This document shows, in pieces, positions 52,151-63,690 of a stretch of DNA of 64,000 bases; position 1 is the first letter of the stretch; every line of letters begins with the position of its first letter. The translations under genes were made by a program, and so were the position numbers. The notes beneath the pieces were generated by a model, which saw only the letters and a program-made list of their open reading frames with translations, ran no database searches and had not been told where the DNA came from. The DNA comes from Cristatella mucedo (lineage: Eukaryota > Bryozoa > Phylactolaemata > Cristatellidae), in NCBI GenBank assembly GCA_009760855.2, contig WPIO01000022.1, positions 3,359,001 through 3,423,000 on the forward strand. The letters run 5' to 3'.

Positions 52151-53140
52151 AATTATTAGTGGTTTATGAATATTATAAGCATTACGAACACAATGTCATA
52201 ATTTATGGTTTAGCCAGGATCAACTTGTAGTCATTTGTAGTGATGGTCAGTCAGTGTACTTAAGGTTTTGAAGTGATTGGTACACTGTGGCTACTGCTGT
52301 ACAATTGTGGCCCTTTGTGGCTGTCAAATAGATTGCTCAGAGTCAAAGACGTATTTTTTAAAGTGTTCACTGAGTGAACCAAATCTCTTCCCAGGGCTTT
52401 ACAACGCGCTCTAGGAGAAGCAATAATCAAGAGTTAATGGCAAGAAGGTATAATGGACCACTGATTAGCTGTACCCCTGGTTAGTAACCTGCACAGAATC
52501 CATATCATGCAGAGGTAGGCACGCAGAGCACGTAAGAAACGAACTAGAAAAGTTCACTGTAGTTCAGGCAGAGCTGAGCGAAGCGGACGCGTCTTTAGCT
52601 GAGACTCGAGTCATGAGAAGTCAATGCCGATGGCGAAAGACAAAGGAAGCGAGTTTGAGAATTTCGGTGCATGCGAACTGAAAGCCCGATGAGCAAAAGA
52701 TTGCAGTTTTGTTTCGCTAACTGACCTGAAGCCGAGAAGTGGGCGGCGATCGCTTTGTGGCGCTGTGTTTCTGATTGGTGCCATGCTCTGCGGCCGCCGT
52801 CGGCAAGCCCGCGAGCAGTATGTGCATCGGCAGACCCTCATGCAGTGTGTGCATCGGTGCACCTTCAACGAGACGCCGTCGCGTTGCGCCTCGTCCGTCC
52901 GCAAGGCAAGTAAGAACTACAAGCACTCGAGCTGCTGCGTCCTTCGTCTTCGGCAAGGAACTGCAGGAGCCCGCTGCCCTAATGGTGGTGATTATGCGAA
53001 ATCGAAAGTGTAGCATCGTGTAGCCGATCTCTCCTTGATTTGAGCTGCTACACTTTGGATCTAGGCGTTGGCCCTGACATCGCCGTCGATTGCTGTACGT
53101 TGCTGTACTTAGGATCGAAATCATATAGAAGAGGCTGCCT

Positions 53141-53141
<1 letters not shown>
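52151..53141. other. no gene identified
   Basis: Includes a decayed minus-strand LINE 3' end around 52345-52440 (CAAATCTCTTCCCAGGGCTT, TACAACGC). At 52800-52870 an imperfect direct repeat (GTGTGCATCGGTGCACC / TATGTGCATCGGCAGACC) is visible. No supported gene. Confidence 0.4.
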
Positions 53142-53359
<218 letters not shown>

Positions 53360-53477
53360 TGAAAAAGGAGCGAGCGGCCCAATGAGTGTGAGGCCGATGT
53401 AAAGGTCAGGGCCGGGATCATCGAGGCGATCGCCGGAGCTCGCGCATTGCGTTTGACTATGACGCGGGCCAGAGGGA

Positions 53478-54257
53478 GAGTATAATAATAATAATTATAA
53501 TACATTTGATAAAGCGCCCTCCGAGAACCCAATTCCTTTCTAGGCGCTTTACATTTGCTGCATAGGAAACACGATCGAATGGTGGGTGGTATCATGCTTG
53601 ATAAACAGCATGAATAACGTATTTAGGGGTGAACTGCACAGGATCAGCATGCAAGTGTGGTTAGTGGCAGCATGCACAGTGTCAGCACGCATAGGCACAC
53701 AAAGGACGTATCACAGGGACCCACTAAATGCTGCCCTAAATAGGTGTGTTTTATAAGTTCTTTTTAAATGTGGTCAGGTCAGGGGATGTCATGACACAAG
53801 TCGGAGGGAGGCTTTGGGAGCATACGAACTAAATGCACGGTCTCCAAAGGATTTGAGGTTCGTACGAGGTATAGGTAAACAGTTAATTTCCGAAAACCTG
53901 GTGGTACGATGCTTGGCCTGGCGGGGGAGTAGATCTGATTGGTAGGCTGGAGCCATAAAAATGAAGGGACCTAAAAGTGAGTGACAAAACCTTGAAGTCG
54001 GTGCGTTGCTTGACTGGGAGCCAGTGCAGGTCGGCGAGAAGTGGTGTGATGTAGTAACTGCGACGCTGATGACAGGCAAGTCTAGCTGGAGAGTTTTGCT
54101 CCGGCTGTAAGCGCCTGATTGCACAGGCCGGTAGGTGAGCATGCAGTGAGTTATGTGGTATCCATATCTAAACAAGCCCAAATTTTAGCATTGTTATGTA
54201 GCTGAAAGTAGGTAGACTTGATTTGGAGCTGATGTTATCGTCTAACGAAAGGCCACT
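53478..54257 (-). mobile_element. LINE copy E, 3' part
   Basis: It begins (in + coordinates) with AATAATAATAATTATAATAC and the inverted stem-loop, then the 3' UTR and RT C-terminus in broken minus-strand frames (APKA...SLRLVS; TNLKSFGDRAFSSYAPKA). It is head-to-head with copy C; both have their own 3' tails, so these are two insertions rather than one twin-primed element. Confidence 0.85.
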
Positions 54258-55855
54258 TTAGAACACGACACAACTACCACCCAGTCTTCCTTCTACCATT
54301 CCTATAAAAGACACTGGAACGGGTCGTGGCAGACCAGCTGAACTCATATATCGAAACCTCACACCTTGCTAGTAAGTTCCAGTCTGGCTTTAGAGCTAAT
54401 CACTCCACAGAGTCAGAATTGCTTCGGGTATACAACGACCTACTTAGGAATGCAGACATGGGTAGAGTGTCTCTGCTTGTTTTGCTCGATCTTTCGGCAG
54501 CTTTTGATACCATCGATCACAAAGTTCTTCTAGAGTGCCTCTCATCTCGCCTGGGCATCACTGGCACTGCTCTGCAGTGGTTCAGGTCCTATCTCAGTGG
54601 GAGACTCCAGAGTATTGACGTGAATGGACAAAGATCATCTGAAGTACCTCTGAAATATGGCGTACCTCAGGGATCCGTGCTAGGTCCGGTTCTTTTTACG
54701 GTTTATACTCTCCCTCTCGCTGATGTGATTCCCAAGCGCAATCTAGGCTTTCACTTCTATGCGGATGACACTCAGTTGTACCTTTGCTTTGATCCCTCCC
54801 AGCCTTCGAGCACCTCAAATTCTCTCAACTACTTGCTGCATGCATTGATGACATCCGCACATGGATGGCAGCAAATTTTTTAAAACTAAACGATGATAAA
54901 ACTAACTTACTAGTTATGGGCAAACCCAGTGTGATTCAGAGATTGGAAAGGCTGACGCACAAAATTGGCTCTGCCAGCATATCTCCTGTCGAATCAGCTC
55001 GAACTCTAGGTGTCATATTCCAAAGCGACCTCTCGTTAGACGACCACATCAGCTCCACAGTCAAATCTGCCTATTTTCAGCTTCATAACATTGCTAAAAT
55101 TCGTGCTTGTTTAGATAAGGATACCACGTCCAAGTTGGTCCATGCATTCGTGACATCCCGTCTCGACTTCTGCAACTCACTGCTTACTGGCCTACCAGCA
55201 TGTGCGATCAGGCGATTGCAGCTGGTGCAAAATTCGGCAGCTAGACTTGTCTGTCGTGAGCGTCGCAGTTGCCACATTACTCCATTTCTCGCCGACCTGC
55301 ACTGGCTACCAGTCAAGCAACGGATTGACTTCAAGGTTTTGTCACTCACTTTTAGGTCACTTCATTCTTTGGCTCCAGCCTATCTCTCCGACATACTCCC
55401 CCATCAGGCCAAACATCGTACCACCCGCTTTTCGGAATCAAAGTCTACAAATACCTCGTAAAAACCTTAAATCCTTTGGAGACCGTGCATTTAGTTCGTA
55501 TGCTCCCAAAGCCTGGAACTCCCTCCCGACTTACGTCAGAACATCCCCTGACTTGACCACATTAAAAAAAGACCTACAAACACACCTATTTAGGACAGCA
55601 TTTAGTGGGTCCCTGTGATTTGTCCTTGATGTGCTTATGCGTGCTGACACTGTGCATGCTGCCACTAACCACATTTGCATGCTGACCCTGTGCATGTCAC
55701 CCCTAACCATGTTATTCATTTTGTTTGTTTTTCAAGCATGATTTTACTTACCATTCAATTGCATGTCCCTTTGCAGCAAATGTAAAGCGCCTAGAAAGAG
55801 ATTAGGTTCTCTGAGGGTGCTTTATCAAGTGCATTATTATTATTATTGTTATTAT
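54258..55855 (+). mobile_element. L2/CR1-like LINE copy C (youngest-looking)
   Basis: It encodes [75 protein letters not shown] and, after a single-base deletion at about 54830, [20 protein letters not shown] through RLQLVQNSAARLVCRERRS. The catalytic YADD motif is intact; the one-base loss and a later stop near 55460 are the only clear lesions. It ends in the AAAGCGCC stem-loop and (ATT)n. It is 5'-truncated inside the RT, so it cannot have been autonomous. Confidence 0.93.
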
Positions 55856-57394
55856 TATTTAGAACAGAACACGATTTCGTGCAGATTCAACAGGAGATAT
55901 TGCTTGCAGAACCGATTTTGAGCGTTAGCCTTTTCAATTTCTGAGTCATACTTGGTTTGCTCATAACTAGTAAGTTAGTTTTATCCTCATTTAATTTAAG
56001 AAAATGTGCTGCCATCCATGTGCGGATGCCATAAATACGTGCAGCAAGGAAGTTGAGAGAATTCGATGTGCTCGAAGGCTGGGAGCGATCAATGCAAAGG
56101 TAAAACTGGATGGGGAAAAGAAGAAGAGCATGAGACCAAGCCCGGAAGTTCTCCATTATTTAAGAGCTCCCTAGATGACCAACAGCAGTCCAATTCTACA
56201 CTCAGCTGATTCTCTCTCACTGAAGTGGTGCCTAACCAAGTTTAGCGCTGTAGCAGTGATGCCTCGGCGTGTGGAGAGGCGCTACGAAAGGACAAGGCGT
56301 GTCAATTGTGTCAAATACTGCCGATAGGCCCAGGAGTACCAGCAGAGAGGTCTTACCCTGATCAGCATTGATCAGAAGGTCTTTGTAGAACCGAAGCAGA
56401 GCAGTTTCCGTAAAATGGTTAGCTCTCAGTCCCTACTGGAACATGAGAGCAAAATACGATGAATTGATTTCGTCATTTAGTTGCTGGCCACCATTGGTTT
56501 TAATGTCTTGGATAAGAATAGCCGAAGGGAGACTGGACAAAGGTGACCTTAAATTCTCATGTTATCAAGGGAGGCTTTTTAACAAGTAGCCCGAAAATTG
56601 CTGCTGTCATAGGAGCTTGGACTTAACCGGTTGCCAGAGATACTTTTTACCGTATTTCTTATTGTAGGCAGCAATAGGCCCAGGCAGCTATAAATACAGC
56701 ATCTAAACGACTAGTGTGGCCTTTTTTAGCCTGTGAGACAAGTTTAGTGACGAACTCAGTAGAGACAGGTACGAAGCAGTCGAGAGAAGACGAGCAGGAA
56801 GGCATGAGGCATTTCAGTCCTGTAGGGTCTAGAGTGATGGCTTGGAGAACCTAGTCCATTCAATCTTTCCTTGAGAATTTGGAGAAACCCGCTGGTAAGT
56901 TGCTGTTGGGATCGCTTTGCAGTGTGCTTACGTGGGAGCAGTTAAAAAGACTGCCAATAGCGGACTTACATTGACATTTTTGGGCGACTGATCAGTGATT
57001 CCACAACTTTTGCTCAGAATTTAGGCTTTGCCTTAGCTAAAATGGATAGGACCTCAAATAAATCCAGAAGTTCCAAGCAGGTTGGGGGACTGTTAGTACC
57101 AATTTTAGGCGGCCGTCTTAAGTCTACGGTTTACTTTTATTTGCTCTCTATTTTACGTCAGCCGTAAACCAAACAGCATCTCAGCGGGGGACGGACCTGT
57201 CGTTTGGTCAAAAGTATAAACTCCTTATGGACTTTGGCTCGCGTCGATACAAGCACCTGATGTCAGTTCAAAAAATAAACACGGGCCACAGACAAATTGA
57301 GATGCAACCAACAGTAATGAATGGGAATAAAACCATGACAATTAAATTAGGCTGGGTCCAATAATAAATAACTAGGGAGCGTTAGGCCAAACTG

Positions 57395-57447
57395 GAGTAC
57401 TAGCTAGGCCATATCTGGCCTATAGGCCGGAGTTTGCCTACCTCTGC
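57395..57447. mobile_element. hAT-like terminal inverted-repeat end
   Basis: GGCCATATCTGGCCTATAGG and CCGGAGTTTGCCTACCTCTG, in reverse complement CAGAGGTAGGCAAACTCCGG. The CAG(A/G)GGT..GCAAACTCCGGCC pattern resembles ends of hAT transposons. No partner end was seen in the window. Confidence 0.45.
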
Positions 57448-57564
57448 ACTAGAATGAGAAGAGGGCAATTCCTGGGGCAAACAACGGAGAGAAAGTTAGA
57501 AAAGTCAGCGATGAAGCTGGGATTGCTGCCTGGTGGACGATAAATTATGGCCACCGTCAGCCAC

Positions 57565-57640
57565 TTTGCCGCGCTGGTTGGCCCAGTGGTTAAAGTGCTC
57601 ACCGTGACCAAGGTGAATCGGCTAAACTTTAACTTAAATT
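57565..57640 (+). repeat. SINE family B head (truncated)
   Basis: GCGCTGGTTGGCCCAGTGGT followed by TAAAGTGCTCACCGTGACCA carries the family-B A box. The B box and tail are missing. It interrupts LINE copy F. Confidence 0.55.
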
Positions 57641-58110
57641 TTTAATACATTCTTAAGATCGTTTAGCTGGAACCGAGAGCAGCTTGAGTTTGAAAGAGGC
57701 GCAGGCAATCGTGGCCACTCCATTGCCAGTTTTCAGCGTTGTCAGAGCGTGCAAAAGGGAAACCTTCAGAGGTATTATCGCGGTGATAGCCACGCAGTTT
57801 GTTGATTTCAGCCAGGTCTTAGTAACAGCAAAAACGTGATAAGGATTTGCGAGTATCAAGCTACCAACTAGTGATTTGTTGCACCAAGAGCGGCATTTCA
57901 CAGGTACAAGTTATTAGCGGTCGCCAAGACTAGCGTTGGCTTTAGTACAACTAGGTTAGAGAAATTAGCAGCAGCTCTCGCTGAAGAACACCAAGATGGG
58001 CTAGTAAAATAAGCAGACAGTCGATCTAACACGAGAACAATTGTCACGAAATTCATTTGCACATTACCCAGAGAGAATCTAGTCTCTGTCCATGCGAAAA
58101 TTGACACCAA

Positions 58111-59148
58111 AGTCTCAAAAAAGCGCGGTGAGAGCTTTAGCGTGACTATCGCGAAAGAATAATAATATAGATCGCAGATGAACAGTCGTTCTCCTGTTAG
58201 GAGCTAAGTACTTACGAACACCGACTGTTTTTTAAAGGCCCGTTCAAACTAGGATTGCGGTGGTAAACTTCAGATTGCTTCTAAGAAGCCAGTCAAATTA
58301 AATTTTAGGCGTCGATCAATACTCAATAGCTGCTTGGTGCGAGCTAGCCTGAGCGCTGGATGGCGCAGTGCAGCGAGCGGCAGCCTCAGAAGGTACGAGA
58401 GCAGAGCCGATGACATTGAGAGCCACCACCGGGGGGGGGGGGTGGGGGACTTGACTTTTACGCCTGTCCTTGTTTACTAGATCGAAGGCCCTAGCTCATT
58501 CACGATGACTGCACCCGAGCGTACACAATATACGAGCGCATACGTTTTGGATGCCTGGCAAAGCTGGCGCCAATGGCCGGCGGTAGGCGCAGCGAAGGTA
58601 GGGCATTGGCGGTACCTCAGCCTGCACCGCTCGCACAGCGCCTATAGCACCCCCCCTTGTGCCCCCCCCCCCTTGTGCCCGTACTACGTAGCGACTGGAG
58701 CGCTTCCCGCGGAGGCTGAGCGGGGACTTCGCATGACGGCGGCTTGCTCAGTTGCGTTACTTAATTCTCCGGATGGACCGAGATTATTGAGGAACACCCT
58801 CAACAGGTGCCAGCCAGCTCTAAGTGAATTATTATTATTATTATTATTACCTCTTCAAAGATCTCCGGATGGACCTACAAGACAAGCCAGGCCAGCCACT
58901 CGGGGCGAGGCTGGCGGGCACCAGCTAGCGTGCGCAGATGGACTCGCTCAGTGTGTACAAACGTCGTCGACCTTTTTCGGATCGAACATTTACCGCACAG
59001 TTTTGATCTTCTTCCCGCTTTCAGACGCGCGGCCGGGAAAAAGCCCAAGATGAGAGACGACCTTGACTTTAGGTGTTTGGTCCCAAGGAGTTGAGAACCA
59101 GTTGGCTTCACTCCCTAAGGGAGGGCACATGTTTGGAATGTGCGGCTA
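58111..59148. other. no gene identified; G-run, C-runs and short (ATT)n
   Basis: Contains a G12-type run near 58431, C-rich runs near 58650-58680, and AAGTGAATTATTATT(ATT)n at 58823-58850 flanked by TCTCCGGATGGACC at 58767 and 58861. An open + frame of 182 codons (58505-59053) has no recognisable domain. Confidence 0.4.
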
Positions 59149-59320
59149 CGTCAGCTGGCCCCGGGTCTCCGCTTACGGGTAGGAGGCTTGCAACTGGCGC
59201 CTCAGGCCAAAGTTCGAGCCCTGTGGCGGGCATATCTTTCTTGCTCGCGGCTATTGAGAGGGATAGCCGCTACGGCTCTTCTGCCTCTGTGTAAATGAGG
59301 CTGCTAAATCAGCTTCAAGG
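59149..59320 (+). repeat. tRNA-derived SINE, family A (old variant)
   Basis: A-box-like AGCTGGCCCCGGGTCT..GGTAGGAGGC, B box AGTTCGAGCCC, body GATAGCCGCTACGGCTCTTC, tail AGGCTGCTAAATCAGCTTC. Confidence 0.65.
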
Positions 59321-59322
59321 TC

Positions 59323-59489
59323 GTGATAGGCCATGAGGTAGAGCGCTCACTCTTTACGACCGAGGTCGTGGGTTCGAATCTTGCAGTGGGTGACCCTTTA
59401 TTGTCCATAGCAAGTGGTGGTGATAGCGTCTAAGGCTCTTCTGCCGCTATAAAAATGAGGCTATTAGATCACCTAAAAAATATCAATAC
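59323..59489 (+). repeat. tRNA-derived SINE, family A (tandem neighbour)
   Basis: GTGATAGGCCATGAGGTAGA (A box), ACGACCGAGGTCGTGG hairpin part, B box GGTTCGAATCTTG, body GGCTCTTCTGCCGCTATAAA, tail AGGCTATTAGATCACC. It lies directly behind the preceding SINE. Confidence 0.75.
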
Positions 59490-59689
59490 TAAAAAGTACT
59501 AAAGGCTGAAACTTGAAACACTCAAATGCTTCGAGCTGAGGCTAGGAACAGTCACTTCGACTCAAAATGTTGGCACGTAGCATCCAAATGGTACGGTAAC
59601 GCAGCCAGAACGATAGTTCCTCACCCGCCCGCCGCCTCGTAAGTGTTGTTTCATTAAAAGGCAGCCAATCGCGCCGCTCTCTGCGATGA

Positions 59690-60235
59690 TCAGTACTCTG
59701 CAAAGTGACCCAGGCTACTGAAAAACACAGATCTCGTCATATTTTGTCGAATGCGAGTGTAATCTCTCGAATCGACCCCTGAGCAACTGCCCTTCACCGC
59801 CGCAGGAGCTGCGGGAGCGAGTGCTTCACGAGCTACTAGGTGTGCACCGACGATGATTTCCACGAGCAAGTCCTCATCGATCGATCGAGACGAAGCGAGC
59901 GAACTCGTTGCAATTGCGCAACAGCCGTAGCGATCGGTGCGTCCGCACGAGTCTCGCTGGTGGACGGCCAGTGGGTTTCCTACTTCCACCGTGCTGCCAG
60001 CCAGCCGACGTCTTGCGAGTGACGTCTTGCACCGGCCCCACTTCCGGCCGGCCTCCGGCTGGAGCCTGACTGGAGACTCGAGCCGGTGTCCGAGCCAGCC
60101 TGGCCTGCCGGCCGGCAGGCCAGGCTGCGCTGCTGCCTGGGGGGCGGGCGTAGCAGCCTGCTCTGTCGTCACGCCGGCTCGCCCAACTGCGACGGAAGCT
60201 GGGGAAACTAATGGCTGATCGCTTATCGTAACCAC
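59690..60235 (-). other. GC-rich open frame, unassigned
   Basis: About 181 stop-free minus-strand codons (SPASVAVGRAGVTTEQAATP ... RQNMTRSVFFSSLGHFAEY) without an ATG at the 5' edge. Part of the length is due to local GC richness and the palindrome. No domain was recognised. Confidence 0.25.
60096..60127. repeat. perfect 32-bp palindrome
   Basis: CAGCCTGGCCTGCCGG (60096-60111) is followed directly by its exact reverse complement (60112-60127), with no loop. A nearby CTGGCTCGG/CCGAGCCAG-like context is also partly symmetric. Confidence 0.97.
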
Positions 60236-60239
60236 TTGA

Positions 60240-60335
60240 GGGCGTACTCGCTGAATTAAAATATGAATGCAAGTAATGCATTTGTATAGCGTCCTTAGAG
60301 AACTTTAATAACTTTATCCAGGTGCCGGTCAGGCA
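60240..60335 (-). repeat. LINE 3' end (diverged)
   Basis: AATGCATTTGTATAGCGTCC, TTAGAGAACTTTAATAACTT: inverted tail of an older LINE subfamily. Confidence 0.5.
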
Positions 60336-60663
60336 GCAAGTGTTGAATGGCGAAAACATTTGACCTAATAATTCTTTGACCCCCAAACTCGGGGAGTCGC
60401 AGTCCAGACCCCATGTAATGATGCGATGTAGTGGAGAACCATGACGCGCTCCATTTTTATTGGTTTGAACTTTTTAATTGGTTTGAACAAAAGAGGGAAT
60501 GCTTGTCTTTTCGCTGAGACCTTACAGTTTTAAAATTATCATGGGCCATGCCATTCTTTACGCACAGCCAGCCTCGTGTGAGCGAACATAGAAATGGACG
60601 CCACCTGCCATTTGTACTCATAATAGCGGATCTTTACTTCGGTCATCGCATGCAGAGCGGGCC

Positions 60664-60765
60664 TTATCGTTCTAACGTTAAACTTCTAACGCTAAAGTTC
60701 TAACGTTAAAGTTCTCTGAGGGCACTTTATCAAGTGAATTATTATTATTGTTATTATATCTTAAT
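60664..60765 (+). repeat. LINE 3' tail with 14-bp tandem repeats
   Basis: TTCTAACGTTAAA-type units occur about three and a half times (60670-60712), running straight into GTTCTCTGAGGGCACTTTAT, CAAGTGAATTATTATTATT. The repeats appear to have grown from the 5' truncation point of a very short LINE 3' end. Confidence 0.65.
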
Positions 60766-61006
60766 AGGATTTTCGTCTAGCAGCCAATTCATTAAGTTCA
60801 AAATATGCAGGCATGTTACAATTTTAAAATGTCGCCAAGGTCAGGCTCCCTTCCTGCCTGCGCTTAGTTCAGGACTGCTAGCAACAAAGTCTAACGGCCC
60901 CTTTAGGCCCAACAAGCTATGCGTTACGGTCAGCCTACTCAAGACGAGAGATAAGTCTTTCAACTATCGAGATGCTATACTTAGTAATTAAGTAAACTTG
61001 TGAGCC

Positions 61007-61180
61007 GTAATGGCACACTAGGTAAGGCGGTTGCTTTTCACGACCTTGGTCCCGAGGTCGAGGGCTTGAATCCTGCGGCGGGCGATCCTTCATTGCCGCT
61101 GCAACCAGTGGTGATAGCCGTAAAGGCTCATCTGTCGCTATGCAAAAGAGAGGCTGGTAAATCAGCTAGTATTTATTTGA
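61007..61180 (+). repeat. tRNA-derived SINE, family A (well preserved)
   Basis: GTAATGGCACACTAGGTAAG, hairpin CGACCTTGGTCCCGAGGTCG, decayed B box GGCTTGAATCC, body GATAGCCGTAAAGGCTCATC, tail AGGCTGGTAAATCAGCTAGT. It is nearly the same as the 13.3- and 38.2-kb copies. Confidence 0.85.
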
Positions 61181-61309
61181 GGCAAGCGAGCTCTTTACAA
61201 ACCTTAAAGAATGGTTTGAAGAGACCTACCTTTTCAGGGCTGCCCATTGCACCTAGAAGTCCTGACGCCTTTTATTGGCAGTCATTGAAGATGGCAGGCC
61301 CTTAATAAT

Positions 61310-62770
61310 AATAATTGAAATATGTTTGTATAGCGCCATCAGAGAACTTAACCTCTTTCTAGGCACTTTACAGATGCTGTATAGAAAGCAAAATTTGGCT
61401 TTCATTTACCAAATGATCAAATACCAAATGATCGGTGACAACACCTAGAAGGAGCTGGCATAGTAAAGGTACATGCACACGAAGAATGAATCACGAAGAC
61501 CCACAAAATGCTGTAATAGATAGGTGCGTTTTAAGCTACTTTTTAAATGCCCTCATGTCAGGGGACTTTGTAACGTGCTTCTGTAGTGAGCTCCACGCTT
61601 TAGGAGCTTAGGAGCTAAAGGCACGGTCTCCAAATGTTTAGAGGTTCGTACGAGGTATGGCTAAACGATTCGAGTCAAAACAACGGGCTGTACGATACTT
61701 CGCCCGGTGAGAGAGTAGTTCTGGTAGGTGGGCTAGAGCCAGAGAGTGAAGGGACCTAAATGTAAGCGAGCGAACTTTGAAGTCAATGCGCTGCTCGATT
61801 GGGAGCCAGTGCTGGTCGGCGAGATGTGGTGTGATGTGGCAACTGCGACGCTCACGACAGGCAAGACTAGCTGCAGAGTTTTGCACCAACTGCAAGCACC
61901 TGTTTGCACACGCAGGTAGACCAGCAAGCAGTGAGTTACAGAAGTCGAGACGGAATGTCAAAAATGCATGGACCAACTTGGATGTAGTATCCCTGTCTAA
62001 GCAAGCCCAAGTTTTTGCAATGTTGTGTAGCTGAAATGAGGCAGACTTGACTGTGGAGCTGATGTGGTCGTCTAACGAAATTGGAAATGGAGATCTAGAT
62101 TACGTGCACATTCAACGGGAGATATGCTGGCGCAGCCGATTTTGAGCGTTAGCCTTTCCAATTTCTGAATCATACTTGGTTTGCCCATAGCTAGTAAGTT
62201 GGTTTTGTCGTCATTCAATTTAAGAAAAATTGCTGCCATCCACGTGCGGATGTCAATACATGCAGCAGGGGAGTTGAGAAAATTTGACGTGCTGGAGGGC
62301 TGGGCTGTATCAAAGCAAAGGTATAACTGAGTGTCATCTGCATAGACGTGAAAGCCTAGACTGTGCTTGGCGATCACATCGGTTAGAGGGACAGTATAAA
62401 CAATGCAAAGAAGCAGACCGAGCACAGCGCCCTGAGGTACCCAGTACTTAAATGGTTCCTCGGGTGATCTTTGTCCGTTCACATCAATACTCAGGAGTCT
62501 CCCACTGAGATAGGACATTAACCATTGCAGTGCACTGTCAGTGATGCCCAGGAAAGATTCGAGGCGCTCAAGCAGGGCTTTGCGATCAATAGTATCAAAT
62601 GCTGCCGAAAGATCAAGCAGAATAAGCAGAGAGACTACTCAAGTCTGCATTCACGAAGAGGTCGTTATGCACTCTAAGCAATGCTGACTCTGTGGTGTGA
62701 TTAGCTGGAAATCCAGACTGAAACTAACTTTCTAGGTTTGAGGTCCCAATACAAGATTTCAATTAAAAAA
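61310..62770 (-). mobile_element. LINE copy D (5'-truncated)
   Basis: Minus-strand frames from about 62770 down: RSDQKALLERLESFLGIT-like region, then [60 protein letters not shown] (catalytic YADD), [40 protein letters not shown] and LVQNSAASLACRERRSCHIT. Several shifts and stops break it. The 3' end (61310-61380) is CTTTACAG...GGCGCTATACAAACATAT with (ATT)n, an older-subfamily tail. Confidence 0.88.
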
Positions 62771-62929
62771 ATTCCCTTTAAACAAATCAGTGCTTGCATT
62801 GCTAGCATTACTAGGAAAAACTAGGATAAAAATCCAAAACAGCATATAATCTTTAACAAGTAAAATTCATGCGTTAGAGCTAGGCAATGTTTTAGGCTAT
62901 CAAGATTATTGCAGCTCCCTATTTTCAGG

Positions 62930-63690
62930 ACTCCGGGTCTCTGCCAAATATCGTCGGCAATTGTCGCAAAACTCCGCGATTCGCCTTTTCACTTGTTAAC
63001 GGCATAGCTGCTATAGAGAACAAGGCCTGTGTGAGCTTTACGGCTCCGAAATCAAGCATCGAATCGAGTTCAAGATCCTCAATCTGGCTTACAGGTCACT
63101 TCACTCGCTTGCACCTGCCTCTACCTATCCGACCCCCTTTCGCCTCCTGCGTGCGGTCGCACCACCAGCTCCTTAGCTCCTCGGCATCCAGTTATCTCGT
63201 GTTATCTCTAGTTGTCTCTCATCCGTAATCAAAGTCCTTCGGTGATAGATTGAGCATTCAGCTCCTATTCGCCAGGAAGTCTGGAGCTTACTTTTGGTAA
63301 TGGTTCACATCTGTGATAGTGCTTCATATTTAAATCTTAGGGAAAGACACATTTATTCCAGTATGCTTTCTCTGAACCCAATGAAGTTGTATTTCTTTGT
63401 TCCGGTGCGATTCACTTGCATATACCTATGAAGGCTTCGTTCAGCGCATGCTGCTAGCTAGAAGGTTTACTCACAGGTGACGACGAGTGTCTTTATGTTT
63501 GCTTTCGCATGCTGGCCTAATCGTGGTTCTCGTTTGCTTTCGCATGCTTGCTACCGTGCTTATCACTACTCCTTGGGTACTCTTGATACTCTTGCAGCGG
63601 GTTGTAAAGCGCCTAGATATACATTAAGTTCATTAATGACGCTCTAAATTTTGTTTATCTTTATACGCTTTATGACACTGTATATTATTA
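62930..63690 (+). mobile_element. diverged LINE 3' part
   Basis: The + frames resemble the RT C-terminus (LRLTAPKSSIES..., LAYRSLHSLAPA.L in broken form), followed by TGTAAAGCGCCTAGATATAC, TTAAGTTCATTAATGACGCT and an AT-rich end with TATTATTATTAC. It is an older relative of copies A-D. Confidence 0.65.

Larger units (their letters stand above)
55860..58110 (-). mobile_element. LINE copy F, degenerate, with endonuclease part
   Basis: Minus-strand frames show the N-terminal endonuclease region (58110-57650: NLVVLKPTLVLATANNLYL, KCRSWCNKSLVGSLILANPY, HVFAVTKTWLKS), then the RT (ADQGKTSLLVLLGLSAVFDT near 56360; WMAAHFLKLNEDKTNLLVMS near 56000). The HVFAVTxTWL segment matches the exonuclease/endonuclease/phosphatase-type domain of L2/CR1 ORF2 proteins. 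Its own 3' end is missing where copy C's tail abuts. The middle is interrupted by other repeats. It is the only copy here that preserves part of the endonuclease. Confidence 0.75.

Noticed and set aside
53478-55855. Twin priming (one LINE with inverted 5' half)
   Set aside because: Both oppositely oriented pieces have their own 3' stem-loop and (ATT)n tail, so they are separate insertions.
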